Assembly: GCF_000745185.1 (NCBI RefSeq)
Contig: NZ_JQNJ01000001.1
Span: 3,330,501-3,394,500 of the forward strand
Reading direction: 5' to 3'
Origin: Muricauda sp. MAR_2010_75
GTDB lineage: Bacteria; Bacteroidota; Bacteroidia; Flavobacteriales; Flavobacteriaceae
Length of the DNA: 64,000 bases
Below, one piece after another: positions 8,591 through 18,234 of this stretch; position 1 is the stretch's first letter, and every line of letters begins with the position of its first letter. Position numbers and translations under genes: made by a program. The notes beneath the pieces were generated by a model. It searched no databases, was not told the origin of the DNA, and worked only from the letters and a program-made list of their open reading frames with translations.

Positions 8591-9304
8591 ATGGACAGAA
8601 GAAAAAGTTTAAAATCGATTGTATTGGGGTCCGTGGCCGGAGGTCTGGCATTGAACGGATGTAAGCCCGGAACCGAAGTTGCCATTGACGATAAGACCAT
8701 TGAGAGCTCAGCGGTCAAATGGCGTACTGAAAAGGAAAATGAGGAAGTTGCCAAACTGTACGATGAGCAATTTTTCAATGAATATGAAATAGCCACCATG
8801 ACCGTGCTTTGTGATTTAATTCTGCCAGGTAGTGATGAGTTCAAAAGTGCCTCAGATGCCGATGTGGTCTCTTTTATTGAATTTATGGCCAAGGATATGC
8901 CCGAGATGCAGACCGACCTTAGAGGTGGACTCATGTGGTTGGACCACAAGAGCAATACGGAATTCAATGTGGAATTTAAATCGGCCACAGAAGAACAACA
9001 GAAAAGCATCTTGGACAAAATAGCCTATTATGATCCGGAAATCCCAGAGGATGAAAGACCCTTTGAGGTTAATTTTTTCTCTTTGGTACGGAACCTCACC
9101 ATGACCGGTTTCTATACCTCAAAAATTGGCATTGAGGAATTGGGTTATAAAGGGAATATGCCCAATGTTTGGGACGGGGTTCCCGAGGATGTTTTGGAGC
9201 AACACGGGGTCTCCTATGACCCGGAATGGATTGCCAAATGTGTGGACCAGAGCAAACGTAACGATATTGCTGAATGGGACGAGAACGGAAATTTAATCAC
9301 CTGA
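8591..9304 (+). CDS. Gluconate 2-dehydrogenase subunit 3-like Tat lipoprotein
   Basis: This 237-residue protein is the small subunit partner of the preceding GMC enzyme. It begins MDRRKSLKSIVLGSVAGG, a twin-arginine-type signal, and then has LNGC, a lipobox, so the complex is probably membrane-anchored. The mature region contains LCDLILPGS and a helical segment typical of gluconate 2-dehydrogenase subunit 3 (DUF1775-unrelated, GMC-associated). It lies 3 bp after the large-subunit gene and is followed by a strong terminator. Partner identity rests on family knowledge and adjacency. Confidence 0.88.
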   Translation: MDRRKSLKSIVLGSVAGGLALNGCKPGTEVAIDDKTIESSAVKWRTEKENEEVAKLYDEQFFNEYEIATMTVLCDLILPGSDEFKSASDADVVSFIEFMAKDMPEMQTDLRGGLMWLDHKSNTEFNVEFKSATEEQQKSILDKIAYYDPEIPEDERPFEVNFFSLVRNLTMTGFYTSKIGIEELGYKGNMPNVWDGVPEDVLEQHGVSYDPEWIAKCVDQSKRNDIAEWDENGNLIT

Positions 9305-9328
9305 TTTCCCAATAGAAAATAAAAAATG

Positions 9329-9357
9329 AAGCTTGCCAATTTTGGCAAGCTTTTTTT
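9329..9357 (+). terminator. Rho-independent terminator after the GMC operon
   Basis: AAGCTTGCC pairs perfectly with GGCAAGCTT over a 6-nt loop and leads into seven T residues. It overlaps the end of the convergent response-regulator gene, and an A-rich left flank may allow bidirectional use. Confidence 0.88.
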
Positions 9358-10087
9358 ATTCTGGATTGGATTTGTTTCCAGTGGTGGAAATGGAGCGCTC
9401 CAAAATATGGGTTTTTACGGCATCCAGATAACTTCTTCCTATCACATACCGTTTGCCCGCTATTTCAACGCTATTGCCCTCCAAAGCGTCTATTTTATCC
9501 ATGGATACGGTGTGCGACCTATGAATTCTGATGAATTTATCATTGGAAAGCTCCTCTGTGAAAGCACTCAGGGTTTTATGCACAATATGGTTGCCCTTTG
9601 TGGTAATGATTTTGATATAGTCCTTTAAGCTTTCAACCAAAATGATTTCGTCCAGATAGATTTTTTTCATTTTCTTTTTGTCCACTTTCACAAAAATGTG
9701 CTCACGGGTTGCGTCCCATTTGGGATGGTCCTTGGCCTTTGTTATGGCCTTGTTCACGGCCTTTATAAACCGGGATAGGGAAATGGGCTTAACCAAATAA
9801 TCCAATACTTCCTGATCAAAGCCTTTTGCAGCATGTTCCGCATGTGCAGAGGTAATGATGACCATAGGTTTTTCATCCAGGCTATCAAGAAAACTGAATC
9901 CGTCAATAATAGGCATATTTACATCCAAAAAAAGGAGGTCGGGCTTGTTTTCCCGTAAGTAGGCAAGGCTGTCAATGGCATTGTTGAAAACGGCCATTTC
10001 CTGCAACTCCTTAATTTGTTCCATATAATTTTGGATGACCTTAATGGCCAGGGGTTCATCATCTATGATTACGCATTTTATAGTCAT
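9356..10087 (-). CDS. LytTR-family response regulator
   Basis: This 243-residue DNA-binding response regulator has a receiver domain at residues 1-120 with the acidic pair IIDDEP and the phospho-acceptor Asp at about residue 55 (LLFLDVNMP). The C-terminal LytTR domain shows the typical KKIYLDEIILVESLKDY and FIRIHRSHTVS blocks. Its start overlaps the stop of the upstream histidine kinase by 4 nt, so the pair is co-translated. Targets are not evident in the sequence; the adjacent divergent CBM9/SusCD genes are candidates by position only. Confidence 0.93.
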   Translation of the reverse strand: MTIKCVIIDDEPLAIKVIQNYMEQIKELQEMAVFNNAIDSLAYLRENKPDLLFLDVNMPIIDGFSFLDSLDEKPMVIITSAHAEHAAKGFDQEVLDYLVKPISLSRFIKAVNKAITKAKDHPKWDATREHIFVKVDKKKMKKIYLDEIILVESLKDYIKIITTKGNHIVHKTLSAFTEELSNDKFIRIHRSHTVSMDKIDALEGNSVEIAGKRYVIGRSYLDAVKTHILERSISTTGNKSNPE

Positions 10088-11166
10088 CTGAGTTTGAGCT
10101 TTAGTTTCACAATATATTCATCCAATTCTTCATGTATGTCAAGTTTGTATTCATCTTCTCCATACCGTAGTTTTAATCTTTTCTCGACATTCAAAAGCCC
10201 TATTCCCCCAGCGTATTTTTCTTTGTTTTGCAAGTGGTTTTTGGGTTTGGTATTACTGATTTCAAAGTAAAGAAACTTTTTTTCAATCAGTATTTTTATG
10301 CTTATCCGTACTTTCCCAATGTTTTGGTTGGCCCCATGTTTAAAGGCATTTTCGATAAATTGGACCAATAGCATGGGTGCGATTTTTTTCCCTTTGGGGT
10401 CTCCGGTAACCTCAAATTCAAGTTGCAGGTTTTCGTTGTACCGTATCTTTTCAAGATCTAGATAGTTTTTTATAAAAATGAGCTCTTTTCTTAGGCTTTG
10501 GTTTTTGTCCTTGGTTTCATATAGCACATAGCGCATCAAATCGGAAAGTTTGATAATGGTCTCAGGGGTTTTGTCTGATTTTTCCAGGCTCAGTGAATAA
10601 ATATTGTTCAAGGTGTTGAAGAAAAAATGCGGGGAAATTTGGGCCCGCAAAAAACGGAGTTCGGTTTCCAATTGCTCCTTTTCCAATCTTGCCGCCCTTC
10701 CTGTTTCCCGAAGCCAGTCGATGGTCAATTTAATTGATGCCACAAAAGTAATCACGTAGAGTTCACCCAACATCATCACTATGGTATAGTTGAAGGTAAG
10801 GCTATGTGTTTCAGGGCCTTCGGGCCATACATCATAACTTATCAAAAAAAAGGTGAGCAGGTATTTAATGACCACCATAACAAAAATGGAGGAGAATAAA
10901 ATCAGAATAAAAAGTATGATCTTTCGCTTAAAAATAAAGCGTGGAATCAAATAGTAAATGGTGAAGTAGGTTAGAAAAATATGGATGGGGAACCCTAAGA
11001 GATTGGCTTTAACAGAATACAGGTAATCATTGAAATAGCTGCCCCATCTCAAAAAATTAAAAGTAAAATAGATAAGCCAGAAAATTACATGGTGCAATGG
11101 GGTAATCTTGAACTGGGTTGCAGCATTTACCAAAAACCTATTCTTGACTTGTTTTTGAAGTTGCAT
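10084..11166 (-). CDS. LytS-like sensor histidine kinase
   Basis: This 360-residue membrane kinase has four predicted transmembrane helices in residues about 25-150, a short linker, then the His_kinase block with phospho-acceptor His180 in RAQISPHFFFNTLNN. A reduced HATPase domain follows (PMLLVQFIENAFKHG with GGIGLLNVEKRL). There is no large periplasmic sensor domain, so the signal is probably sensed in or near the membrane. It is transcribed divergently from the CBM9-like gene. Confidence 0.92.
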   Translation of the reverse strand: MQLQKQVKNRFLVNAATQFKITPLHHVIFWLIYFTFNFLRWGSYFNDYLYSVKANLLGFPIHIFLTYFTIYYLIPRFIFKRKIILFILILFSSIFVMVVIKYLLTFFLISYDVWPEGPETHSLTFNYTIVMMLGELYVITFVASIKLTIDWLRETGRAARLEKEQLETELRFLRAQISPHFFFNTLNNIYSLSLEKSDKTPETIIKLSDLMRYVLYETKDKNQSLRKELIFIKNYLDLEKIRYNENLQLEFEVTGDPKGKKIAPMLLVQFIENAFKHGANQNIGKVRISIKILIEKKFLYFEISNTKPKNHLQNKEKYAGGIGLLNVEKRLKLRYGEDEYKLDIHEELDEYIVKLKLKLR

Positions 11167-11358
11167 CTGGCTATGAATTACATTTTTTGAACATTTGGCT
11201 TCCCTCAGCTGTCATTGGTCTAATAAAGCGCATAAATCTGGATGAAATTAGGAATTTTTACAAAAAAGTAAACTTTATTTGGATTTATGAAGGTGCTGCT
11301 TGATGCCAAATGTAACCAAAGTAAAGTTTATAATTTATGGATCGTTGATTTCAATCAA

Positions 11359-12429
11359 ATGTCAAAAATGTTCCAAATAATGGTGTTGTACTTTGCGATG
11401 GCAGGCACGGTTTCTTGTGCCGGGCAGCGTGGAGCAGCGCCAGAATCCATTATTGTGTACAAGACCAACGAACCTGTTAAGGTTGATGGTTTGGCCAATG
11501 AGGCATCTTGGGAAAAGGCTGAAGTTTCCAATGACTTTATTGACATTGAAGGTGTGAAGACCCCAACCTACAAAACCAATGTGCGTATGCTTTGGGACGA
11601 AACATACCTGTATTTTTTAGCCGAAATGGAAGAACCACATGTGTGGGCAACCTTAAAGCAGCGAGATACGGTTATTTTCTATAACAACGATTTTGAAATT
11701 TTCATCGACCCTGATGGGGATACGCACAATTATTATGAGTTTGAAATGAATGCCCTCAATACTGTTTGGGATTTGTTCATAGTAAAACCGTACAGGGAAA
11801 GTGCTCCCATTGTGGATAGTTGGGAAATTTTGGGTTTAAAATCGGCTGTGCATGTCAATGGTACTTTGAATGACCCCAATGATATTGATAAAGGGTGGAG
11901 TGTTGAGGTGGCCATGCCTTGGGAGGTTTTGAAAGAGGCCAGTGGTAGCAATGCTATCCCGGAAGGTGATTTTTGGCGCATCAATTTTTCAAGGGTAAAC
12001 TGGGATTTTGATGTTGTTAATGGAAAATATGCACGGAAAAAGGACGCAAACGGCAAATTTCTCCCTGAATATAATTGGGTGTGGTCCCCACAAGGGGTTG
12101 TTAACATGCACGAACCCGAACATTGGGGATATGCCTATTTTTCGCCAAAAGCCGCTGGTGAAGTGGATAGTTTTAAGATTCCAGAAGATGAACAGATCAG
12201 ATGGATGCTCTATACATTTTATCGAGCACAAAAAAAATATCGAACCCAAAATGGCTCCTGGGCAACCCAATTGGATGAACTCGGATTGGAACCCATTGCG
12301 AAGGATGGTACAAAAGTGAACCTTGATTTGGAGTTGCACCGAATGGGATGGACCATTCAGGCAGAAAGTCCATTTACGGGGTCTGTATTTGTGATTGGTC
12401 AGGATGGGAAATATCAGCAAATCAAATAA
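11359..12429 (+). CDS. CBM9-like carbohydrate-binding lipoprotein
   Basis: The 356-residue protein starts at the ATG that gives the signal MSKMFQIMVLYF and a VSC lipobox; an in-frame ATG 72 bp upstream would add an unlikely hydrophilic leader. Residues about 30-240 resemble the carbohydrate-binding module 9-like fold common in Bacteroidota (VDGLANEASWEKAE near the N-terminus, later YLYFLAEMEEPHVWA and FEIFIDPDGDTHNYYE). The C-terminal 100 residues (IRWMLYTFYRAQKKY) are unassigned. Such proteins are thought to bind glycans at the surface. It is followed 9 bp later by a small lipoprotein gene, upstream of a SusC/SusD pair. Confidence 0.8.
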   Translation: MSKMFQIMVLYFAMAGTVSCAGQRGAAPESIIVYKTNEPVKVDGLANEASWEKAEVSNDFIDIEGVKTPTYKTNVRMLWDETYLYFLAEMEEPHVWATLKQRDTVIFYNNDFEIFIDPDGDTHNYYEFEMNALNTVWDLFIVKPYRESAPIVDSWEILGLKSAVHVNGTLNDPNDIDKGWSVEVAMPWEVLKEASGSNAIPEGDFWRINFSRVNWDFDVVNGKYARKKDANGKFLPEYNWVWSPQGVVNMHEPEHWGYAYFSPKAAGEVDSFKIPEDEQIRWMLYTFYRAQKKYRTQNGSWATQLDELGLEPIAKDGTKVNLDLELHRMGWTIQAESPFTGSVFVIGQDGKYQQIK

Positions 12430-12438
12430 GAAGTAGAA

Positions 12439-12879
12439 ATGAGGATATGCTACATAATTATATTGCTTCTATCCGTATTCTTGGTTTCCTGTATGGACAA
12501 TATTGGTATGAAACCCAATGCCAATATCACATCTAAGGGAGATAAAGATATTGCCTATTGGGTATGCGTAACTGCTGATGCTAAAAAAGGTGATACTTTT
12601 TATTTGAATGAATTTAAAAAGTACAGGACCAACGACCTAAATGTTATTCTGGTTAATGCTAGTACAGATTCTATTTTTTTAGATCATTTGGTGGAATTGG
12701 CAGAGAGCGAAGGTTTGGAGGTGCATAAGGCACTGGGTATTCCTGCAATGAATGCCGACAAATTGGAGGAAGCTATTGAACAGGCCAAGAAAAATGGAAC
12801 CAAAAGAGCATTCTTCTTTGATCAGACCACTTTGACCAATGAGCAGTTCAAGGTCATTAAGGCATCACAATCAGAATAG
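12439..12879 (+). CDS. Small lipoprotein of unknown function
   Basis: This 146-residue protein has a lipoprotein signal (MRICYIIILLLSVFLVSC) and a compact alpha/beta mature part. The segment DIAYWVCVTADAK, then VILVNASTDSIFLDHL and EGLEVHKALGIP, reads like the first beta/alpha units of a TIM-barrel such as the GHL10 glycoside-hydrolase-like family. It stops after about 125 mature residues, far too short for a complete barrel, and no continuation was found in the following 340 bp. It may be a truncated relic or a free-standing small domain. It is probably co-transcribed with the CBM9-like gene. Confidence 0.6.
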   Translation: MRICYIIILLLSVFLVSCMDNIGMKPNANITSKGDKDIAYWVCVTADAKKGDTFYLNEFKKYRTNDLNVILVNASTDSIFLDHLVELAESEGLEVHKALGIPAMNADKLEEAIEQAKKNGTKRAFFFDQTTLTNEQFKVIKASQSE

Positions 12880-13218
12880 AGGTTTAGAACTTCGGACCTA
12901 AATAATAGCTATATGGCATAACCACTACAGCAAACTTTTGGTTTTGGTTCTGACAGGCAAATTCCACAGCATTGCATTATCTTTTCCCATACATGGATTT
13001 GGTTTAAAACCTTATAACAAAAGCAAGTATATTTTACCTATTCCCTTTTTTAGATACCCATTGAATAAGCTTTTGGCAAACAAAAACTCCCTTCGGCTTT
13101 TCACGTTTGTTGTTGGTCGAAATTTTTTCAGAAATCCTTAACAAATAGGGATTTTCACTACGTATGTTAACTTTAAATTAACGTATCTTTTAATTACTAA
13201 CGATTCAAATAAACTAAC
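12880..13218. other. Intergenic region upstream of susC, 339 bp
   Basis: No gene was found here. The last 60 bp contain an inverted repeat GTTAA-N7-TTAAC at 13166-13182. A TATCTTTT at 13184-13191 is one base off the TAnnTTTG -7 consensus and is the best candidate for the susCD promoter. No convincing terminator follows the small lipoprotein gene. Confidence 0.45.
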
Positions 13219-16200
13219 ATGATTCAAAAACTTAAGTATGTACTTGTTTTTGCGGTAATGGTTTCCATTCAGGGGGCCATGGCGCAAACAATTACCGGAA
13301 CGGTTTCTGACGAAGCTGGGACACCCTTACCTGGAGTCAACATTGTTGAAAAAGGAACCAACAATGGTGTTACTTCCGATTTCGATGGAAATTATGGCAT
13401 TACTGTATCAGACAGCGGTGCCACTTTGGTGTTTTCTTATTTAGGCTACCAGACCATTGAAATTCCAGTTTCGGGCCGAACAACGATTGATCTAACCCTG
13501 CAGGAAGATACGGAACTTCTTGACGAGGTGGTGGTTACTGCTCTTGGAATCAGTCGAGAGAAAAAATCACTAGGTTATGCGGTAACCGAGGTGGAATCAG
13601 AGCAAATCAACACCGTAAAGGACTACAACGTAGCCAACTCCTTGGTGGGTAAGGTCGCTGGATTGGTGGTGAACCAATCCGGTGGTGTAGGTTCCAGTTC
13701 CAGGATTGTACTTCGGGGTAACAATTCCATCACTGGGAACAACCAGGCATTGATCGTAGTGGATGGTATCCCTATTGATATGTCCGACACATCTTCTGGA
13801 GGTAGTGTGTACAGTAGTACGGTTACCGGTGGTGGTATCACCGACCTTAACCCAGAGGATATTGAATCCGTATCGGTGTTGAAGGGACCAAACGCAGCAG
13901 CACTTTATGGATCACGTGCTGCCAGTGGGGTTTTATTGATCACTACCAAAAAAGGAAGCAAGGGCAGAGGTCTTGGTATTTCTTTCAATTCAAATGTAAC
14001 CTTGGAAAATCCCATGTTTTTGCCAGAGTATCAGAATGAATATGGGCAAGGAACCAACGGTGCTCCTTATCCTGATGTTGCCGGTATGGGAACCTCTTCT
14101 TGGGGTTCTAGAATGGATGGTACCCAGCAAATCTATTTCACAGGGGAACAAAAGGCCTACTCGGCACAGCCCAATAATGTGGAGGATTATTTTGAAACAG
14201 GTGAAAAACTTATCAATTCTGTATCTGTGGATAAAGGCGGAGATGATTACAGTATGCGGTTCTCCTATACCAATAACAGTACAACATCCATTATTCCAAA
14301 TTCCAAATTAAATAGCCACAACTTTAATTTAAGAACGTTGGTGGACATTTCGGACAAATTGAGCTTTGATGGAAAAGCCACTTACTTTACCCAAGAGTTG
14401 AACAATAGGGTAAATCTAGGTTCCGAAGGGGTTTTGGGATACGTGTACTACATGCCCAGAAGTGTTGATGTGAACGACCTTAAAACCTATCAAATTGCCA
14501 ACCCTGCATTGTACGATCCAAACAATGGAATCAGTGAGTATGATGTGATCAGTTATTCTGGAAGCGGTAAAAGTATTGGTAACCCATATTGGATTCAGTA
14601 TGAGGACACCAATGACCAAAGACGCGATCGTTTCATTGGTTTTGGTAAAGTGAATTATGAGTTCAATGATTGGTTGTCAGCCTTCATTCGGGTAGGTGGC
14701 GATGTTACCAATGTACGAACCGACTTCATCAACCCAGTAGGACACCATTTCAATAGATATGGTCGTGTGGAGTTCAACACAGATAAATATACCGAAATGA
14801 ACTCAGATTTCTTGATCACTGCAAACAAGGATTTTGGCGAAAAAATCAATCTTACGGCCAATGTGGGTGGTAACTTGTCAAAGCGTACCGCTGAAAGAAT
14901 GGGAGTTGTGGGGTCACAGTTTAAGATTCCTACAAGGGCTTTGTTGGCCAACACCAACATCCAGTCCAGTACGCACACGCCAATGGAAACCAAAAAAGTA
15001 AACTCACTATATGGTTCTGTATCCTTGGGATATGATAATTTCATGTATTTGGATTTAACAGCCAGAAACGATTGGTCGTCAACCTTGGCGGCTGATAACC
15101 GTTCTTATTTTTATCCATCTGCGAGTTTTGCACTTCTGTTGGACAGATTTATCGATCCAGAAAGAAACGTAGTGGATATGTTTAAATTGCGGACCAGTTG
15201 GGCCGAAGTAGGTAACGATACTGGAGTGTATCAGTTGTATCAAACTTTTGATGTGCCACAACAAGGGTATTTGGGATTAACCACCTTGAGTGCGCCCGAT
15301 ATCAGATACAATGAAGACCTAAAACCAGAAAGCGTAAAGTCTGTTGAATTTGGTGCAGAAGGACGTTTCTTCAAAAACCGTTTGTATTTCGACCTTTCTG
15401 TGTATAACATCACCACCAATGATATGATTTATGATCTGCCCGTACCTGCGGCCACAGGATTCAACTTTTACAAATCAAATATTGGTGAGGTGCAGAACAA
15501 GGGTGTTGAATTTTTGATAGGCGGTATGCCGGTGAGAACAGAAGATTTTTCTTGGGATGTATCTTTTAACTTCTCTAAAAACAAAAACACCGTAAATTCA
15601 TTGATTGAAGGCTTGGATGGCACCATTTTAAACACAACCAACTCAGGTAACGTGGCTATTGCGGCAAATGTTGGAGGTGGTATCGGCGATATTTATGGAA
15701 CCGTTTGGGCCACTGATGATGACGGAAACAGATTGGTCAATGCCGAAGGTATTCCAATGGCTTCCTCAGAGCGTGAACTTTTGGGGAATGCACAACCCGA
15801 TTGGATTGGTGGTTTGACCAACACTATTTCATACAAAAATCTTTCCCTCCGTTTCTTGATCGATGGACGTGTAGGCGGTGAAATTTACTCTGTAACGTCA
15901 GCAAGCCTTGATGGTGCGGGTGTTTCCGAAAGAAGTTTACTGTATAGGGATGGTGGTGTTGTAGTGGATGCCATTAATAGTGATACGGGCTCAGCCAATA
16001 CAGAGAGTATTACTGCTCAAGAATACTGGGGTGCCGTTTCTGGTATTGCCGAAAACTATGTATACGAGCAAACCAACGTGAGATTGAGGGAATTTGCATT
16101 TACCTATAACTTTAGTAGGGACTTGGTTCAAAAAATAGGCCTCAACTCTGCATCTTTGGGATTGATAGGAAGAAACTTGTTCTTCTTTTACAAAAAGGCA

Positions 16201-16314
16201 GATGATATAGATCCAGATGCAACCTTGGGTACTGGATTGAACGGACAGGGTATTTCCATAAACAATGTACCCACGGTCAGGAGCCTTGGGTTGAACCTTA
16301 ATCTGAAATTATAA
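13219..16314 (+). CDS. SusC/RagA-family TonB-dependent outer-membrane transporter
   Basis: This 1031-residue protein has a signal peptide (MIQKLKYVLVFAVMVS to MAQ), then a carboxypeptidase-D-like N-terminal domain (ITGTVSDEAGTPLPGVNI). A TonB-box/plug region follows (LDEVVVTALGISREKKSLGY, then VVDGIPIDM and LKGPNAAALYGSRAASGV), and then a 22-strand-type beta barrel ending in a C-terminal aromatic-like NLNLKL. It imports large nutrients together with its SusD partner, encoded 4 bp downstream. The substrate cannot be read from the sequence. The neighbouring CBM9-like lipoprotein suggests glycans, while the convergent D-amino-acid operon suggests peptides. Confidence 0.95.
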   Translation: MIQKLKYVLVFAVMVSIQGAMAQTITGTVSDEAGTPLPGVNIVEKGTNNGVTSDFDGNYGITVSDSGATLVFSYLGYQTIEIPVSGRTTIDLTLQEDTELLDEVVVTALGISREKKSLGYAVTEVESEQINTVKDYNVANSLVGKVAGLVVNQSGGVGSSSRIVLRGNNSITGNNQALIVVDGIPIDMSDTSSGGSVYSSTVTGGGITDLNPEDIESVSVLKGPNAAALYGSRAASGVLLITTKKGSKGRGLGISFNSNVTLENPMFLPEYQNEYGQGTNGAPYPDVAGMGTSSWGSRMDGTQQIYFTGEQKAYSAQPNNVEDYFETGEKLINSVSVDKGGDDYSMRFSYTNNSTTSIIPNSKLNSHNFNLRTLVDISDKLSFDGKATYFTQELNNRVNLGSEGVLGYVYYMPRSVDVNDLKTYQIANPALYDPNNGISEYDVISYSGSGKSIGNPYWIQYEDTNDQRRDRFIGFGKVNYEFNDWLSAFIRVGGDVTNVRTDFINPVGHHFNRYGRVEFNTDKYTEMNSDFLITANKDFGEKINLTANVGGNLSKRTAERMGVVGSQFKIPTRALLANTNIQSSTHTPMETKKVNSLYGSVSLGYDNFMYLDLTARNDWSSTLAADNRSYFYPSASFALLLDRFIDPERNVVDMFKLRTSWAEVGNDTGVYQLYQTFDVPQQGYLGLTTLSAPDIRYNEDLKPESVKSVEFGAEGRFFKNRLYFDLSVYNITTNDMIYDLPVPAATGFNFYKSNIGEVQNKGVEFLIGGMPVRTEDFSWDVSFNFSKNKNTVNSLIEGLDGTILNTTNSGNVAIAANVGGGIGDIYGTVWATDDDGNRLVNAEGIPMASSERELLGNAQPDWIGGLTNTISYKNLSLRFLIDGRVGGEIYSVTSASLDGAGVSERSLLYRDGGVVVDAINSDTGSANTESITAQEYWGAVSGIAENYVYEQTNVRLREFAFTYNFSRDLVQKIGLNSASLGLIGRNLFFFYKKADDIDPDATLGTGLNGQGISINNVPTVRSLGLNLNLKL

Positions 16315-16318
16315 AAAA

Positions 16319-18034
16319 ATGATGATGAAAAAAGAAATAATGAGAATAGGATTGGCAGTGGCCACCCTATTGTTCGCAATAAGTTGCTCCGATTTTGACG
16401 ATATCAATGTAAAGCCAAACGCCTTTACATCTGATGAGGTAAGTGCCAAATATTTTGTCACAGAGACACAAATTCAACTTTATGCTCCCAATAGATTTCC
16501 GTATTGGAGAGCCCAGTTGATTCACTGGGATCGTTTTGCAGGTCAGTTCTGTTTCGGTTTTAATGGAAGTTGGTGGACAGATGGTCTATCCTATACATAT
16601 GATACAGGATATACAGATGCCGCTTATGATTATTTGGCTGGATATGTCACTAGCCTCAGTGCATTCATGAACTTTGTAGGTGAAGGTGGAGAGCTTGAAA
16701 ATCAAAACTATTATGCCATAGGATTGATCATGAAAGGATTGTACTATCAAACCTATACCGATGTATTTGGAATGGTTCCGTATTCTGAAGCACTTAATCC
16801 AGATATTATTACGCCTACCTATGATTCACAAGCAGCTATCTACCAAGGTGTCATTGCTGAGTTGGATGAAGCCATGGCAATTATTGGAGATGCCACCGTA
16901 ACTGGGGATGGTGTAGAAGTTTTGGCTGAGAATGATCTTTTCTTTGGTGGAGACCTACAACAATGGAAAAAGTTGGCCAATAGCCTTAAACTAAGAATGG
17001 CGCTAAGAGCCCAAGGAGCACCTGGAGCGGATTTTGCCACCGCTGCGATAAGCGAAGCATTGGCAAGTGATCTTTTGGTAACTGATGGCGATAACGCCCT
17101 TATGGAAAAGGATACTGAAATATCACAGTGGTCCAACGCTGCGTATGGAGACGTTTGGCACAACTTCGGTGTAGGTTCCAACTGGACCGTGGGTAAGACC
17201 TTGATAGATTACTTACAAGCAAACAACGATCCAAGACTACCCATGTACGCACAACCCATTGATGGTGGTGAAGTGGTTTTCACTGAACCTGTTGAAGGTG
17301 AAGGTGTGGCACTTTTTGATAAACACGTGGATTTCATCCTTGCCCAATTGGACAATGCTGGAGTAAGTTACACCAGAACTGATGGAACCAATGGGGATGG
17401 CTTGGCAACAGTAACCATTAATGTAGCTACAGACACGCCTTATTACGTGGGCCAACCCACCCGTCTAAATGGATTGATCTATACCCATGTAAAAGAAGCT
17501 TTGTTCTCGAGACCAGCTGCCATAGTTATCAATGCCAAAAACCAAGGAAATGAAATTTTTCCAGAAATTGTGTTCACGGCAGCGGAGGGCAACTTTTTGC
17601 AGGCCGAAGCGATTGTAAAAGGGTTGGCTACTGGCGATGCTCAGACGTTCTATCAAGAAGGAATACGACAGGCCATGAGAATATGGAACGTTGACGATGC
17701 CGCAATTGAAACATTTATATCTACAGAAGATATGGCACTTTTGAATGGTTCAGCTGATGAAAACCTAGAGAAGATAAGCATCCAAAGATGGATTGCAGCA
17801 TATACCGATGGTTCAGAAGCTTGGGCAATCGTTAGGGATAGTGGATATCCTTCCGAATTGGCCGCGGGAGTTTCCGATTATGATCTTTACAGTGCAGGAA
17901 CGTTGAATGGTGCATATCCACAACGAATGCGCTATGGTACCAATGCATATAATACCAACGGCCCCAATACAGAAGCAGCTAATGCTGCACAGGGCCCAGA
18001 TATGCAAGGAACTACACTTTGGTTTGCACAATAA
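16319..18034 (+). CDS. SusD/RagB-like surface nutrient-binding lipoprotein (SusD-like_2 type)
   Basis: This 571-residue lipoprotein has a signal ending in AISC followed by SDFDDINVKPN, the usual start of the SusD-like_2 group. Internal features include YWRAQLIHWDRFAGQF, LIMKGLYYQTYTDVFGMVPYSEAL and the helical KLANSLKLRMALRA. The protein caps the SusC barrel outside the cell and hands over ligand. It is 4 bp after susC and is followed by a perfect terminator, so the two genes form one operon unit. Confidence 0.94.
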   Translation: MMMKKEIMRIGLAVATLLFAISCSDFDDINVKPNAFTSDEVSAKYFVTETQIQLYAPNRFPYWRAQLIHWDRFAGQFCFGFNGSWWTDGLSYTYDTGYTDAAYDYLAGYVTSLSAFMNFVGEGGELENQNYYAIGLIMKGLYYQTYTDVFGMVPYSEALNPDIITPTYDSQAAIYQGVIAELDEAMAIIGDATVTGDGVEVLAENDLFFGGDLQQWKKLANSLKLRMALRAQGAPGADFATAAISEALASDLLVTDGDNALMEKDTEISQWSNAAYGDVWHNFGVGSNWTVGKTLIDYLQANNDPRLPMYAQPIDGGEVVFTEPVEGEGVALFDKHVDFILAQLDNAGVSYTRTDGTNGDGLATVTINVATDTPYYVGQPTRLNGLIYTHVKEALFSRPAAIVINAKNQGNEIFPEIVFTAAEGNFLQAEAIVKGLATGDAQTFYQEGIRQAMRIWNVDDAAIETFISTEDMALLNGSADENLEKISIQRWIAAYTDGSEAWAIVRDSGYPSELAAGVSDYDLYSAGTLNGAYPQRMRYGTNAYNTNGPNTEAANAAQGPDMQGTTLWFAQ

Positions 18035-18107
18035 ACCAAGGATGTTATGAAATCAATCCATGCGATTACTTCATAATTTGAGTTAGTTTAATTTTGAGTT
18101 AAGTAAG

Positions 18108-18140
18108 GTAAAGGAAGAGCAACTCTTCCTTTACTTTTTT
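18108..18140 (+). terminator. Rho-independent terminator of the susCD operon
   Basis: GTAAAGGAAGAG pairs perfectly with CTCTTCCTTTAC over a 3-nt loop (CAA), followed by six T residues. It separates susCD from the symporter gene, which must therefore have its own promoter or depend on read-through. Confidence 0.92.
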
Positions 18141-18234
18141 AACAGGTACCAATATGGGCAATCATTTCTATTTTGATATGTCATTTTTGTTGTACTTTAC
18201 TTTTCTAACCGTATCCGATTTAATATTACATATT

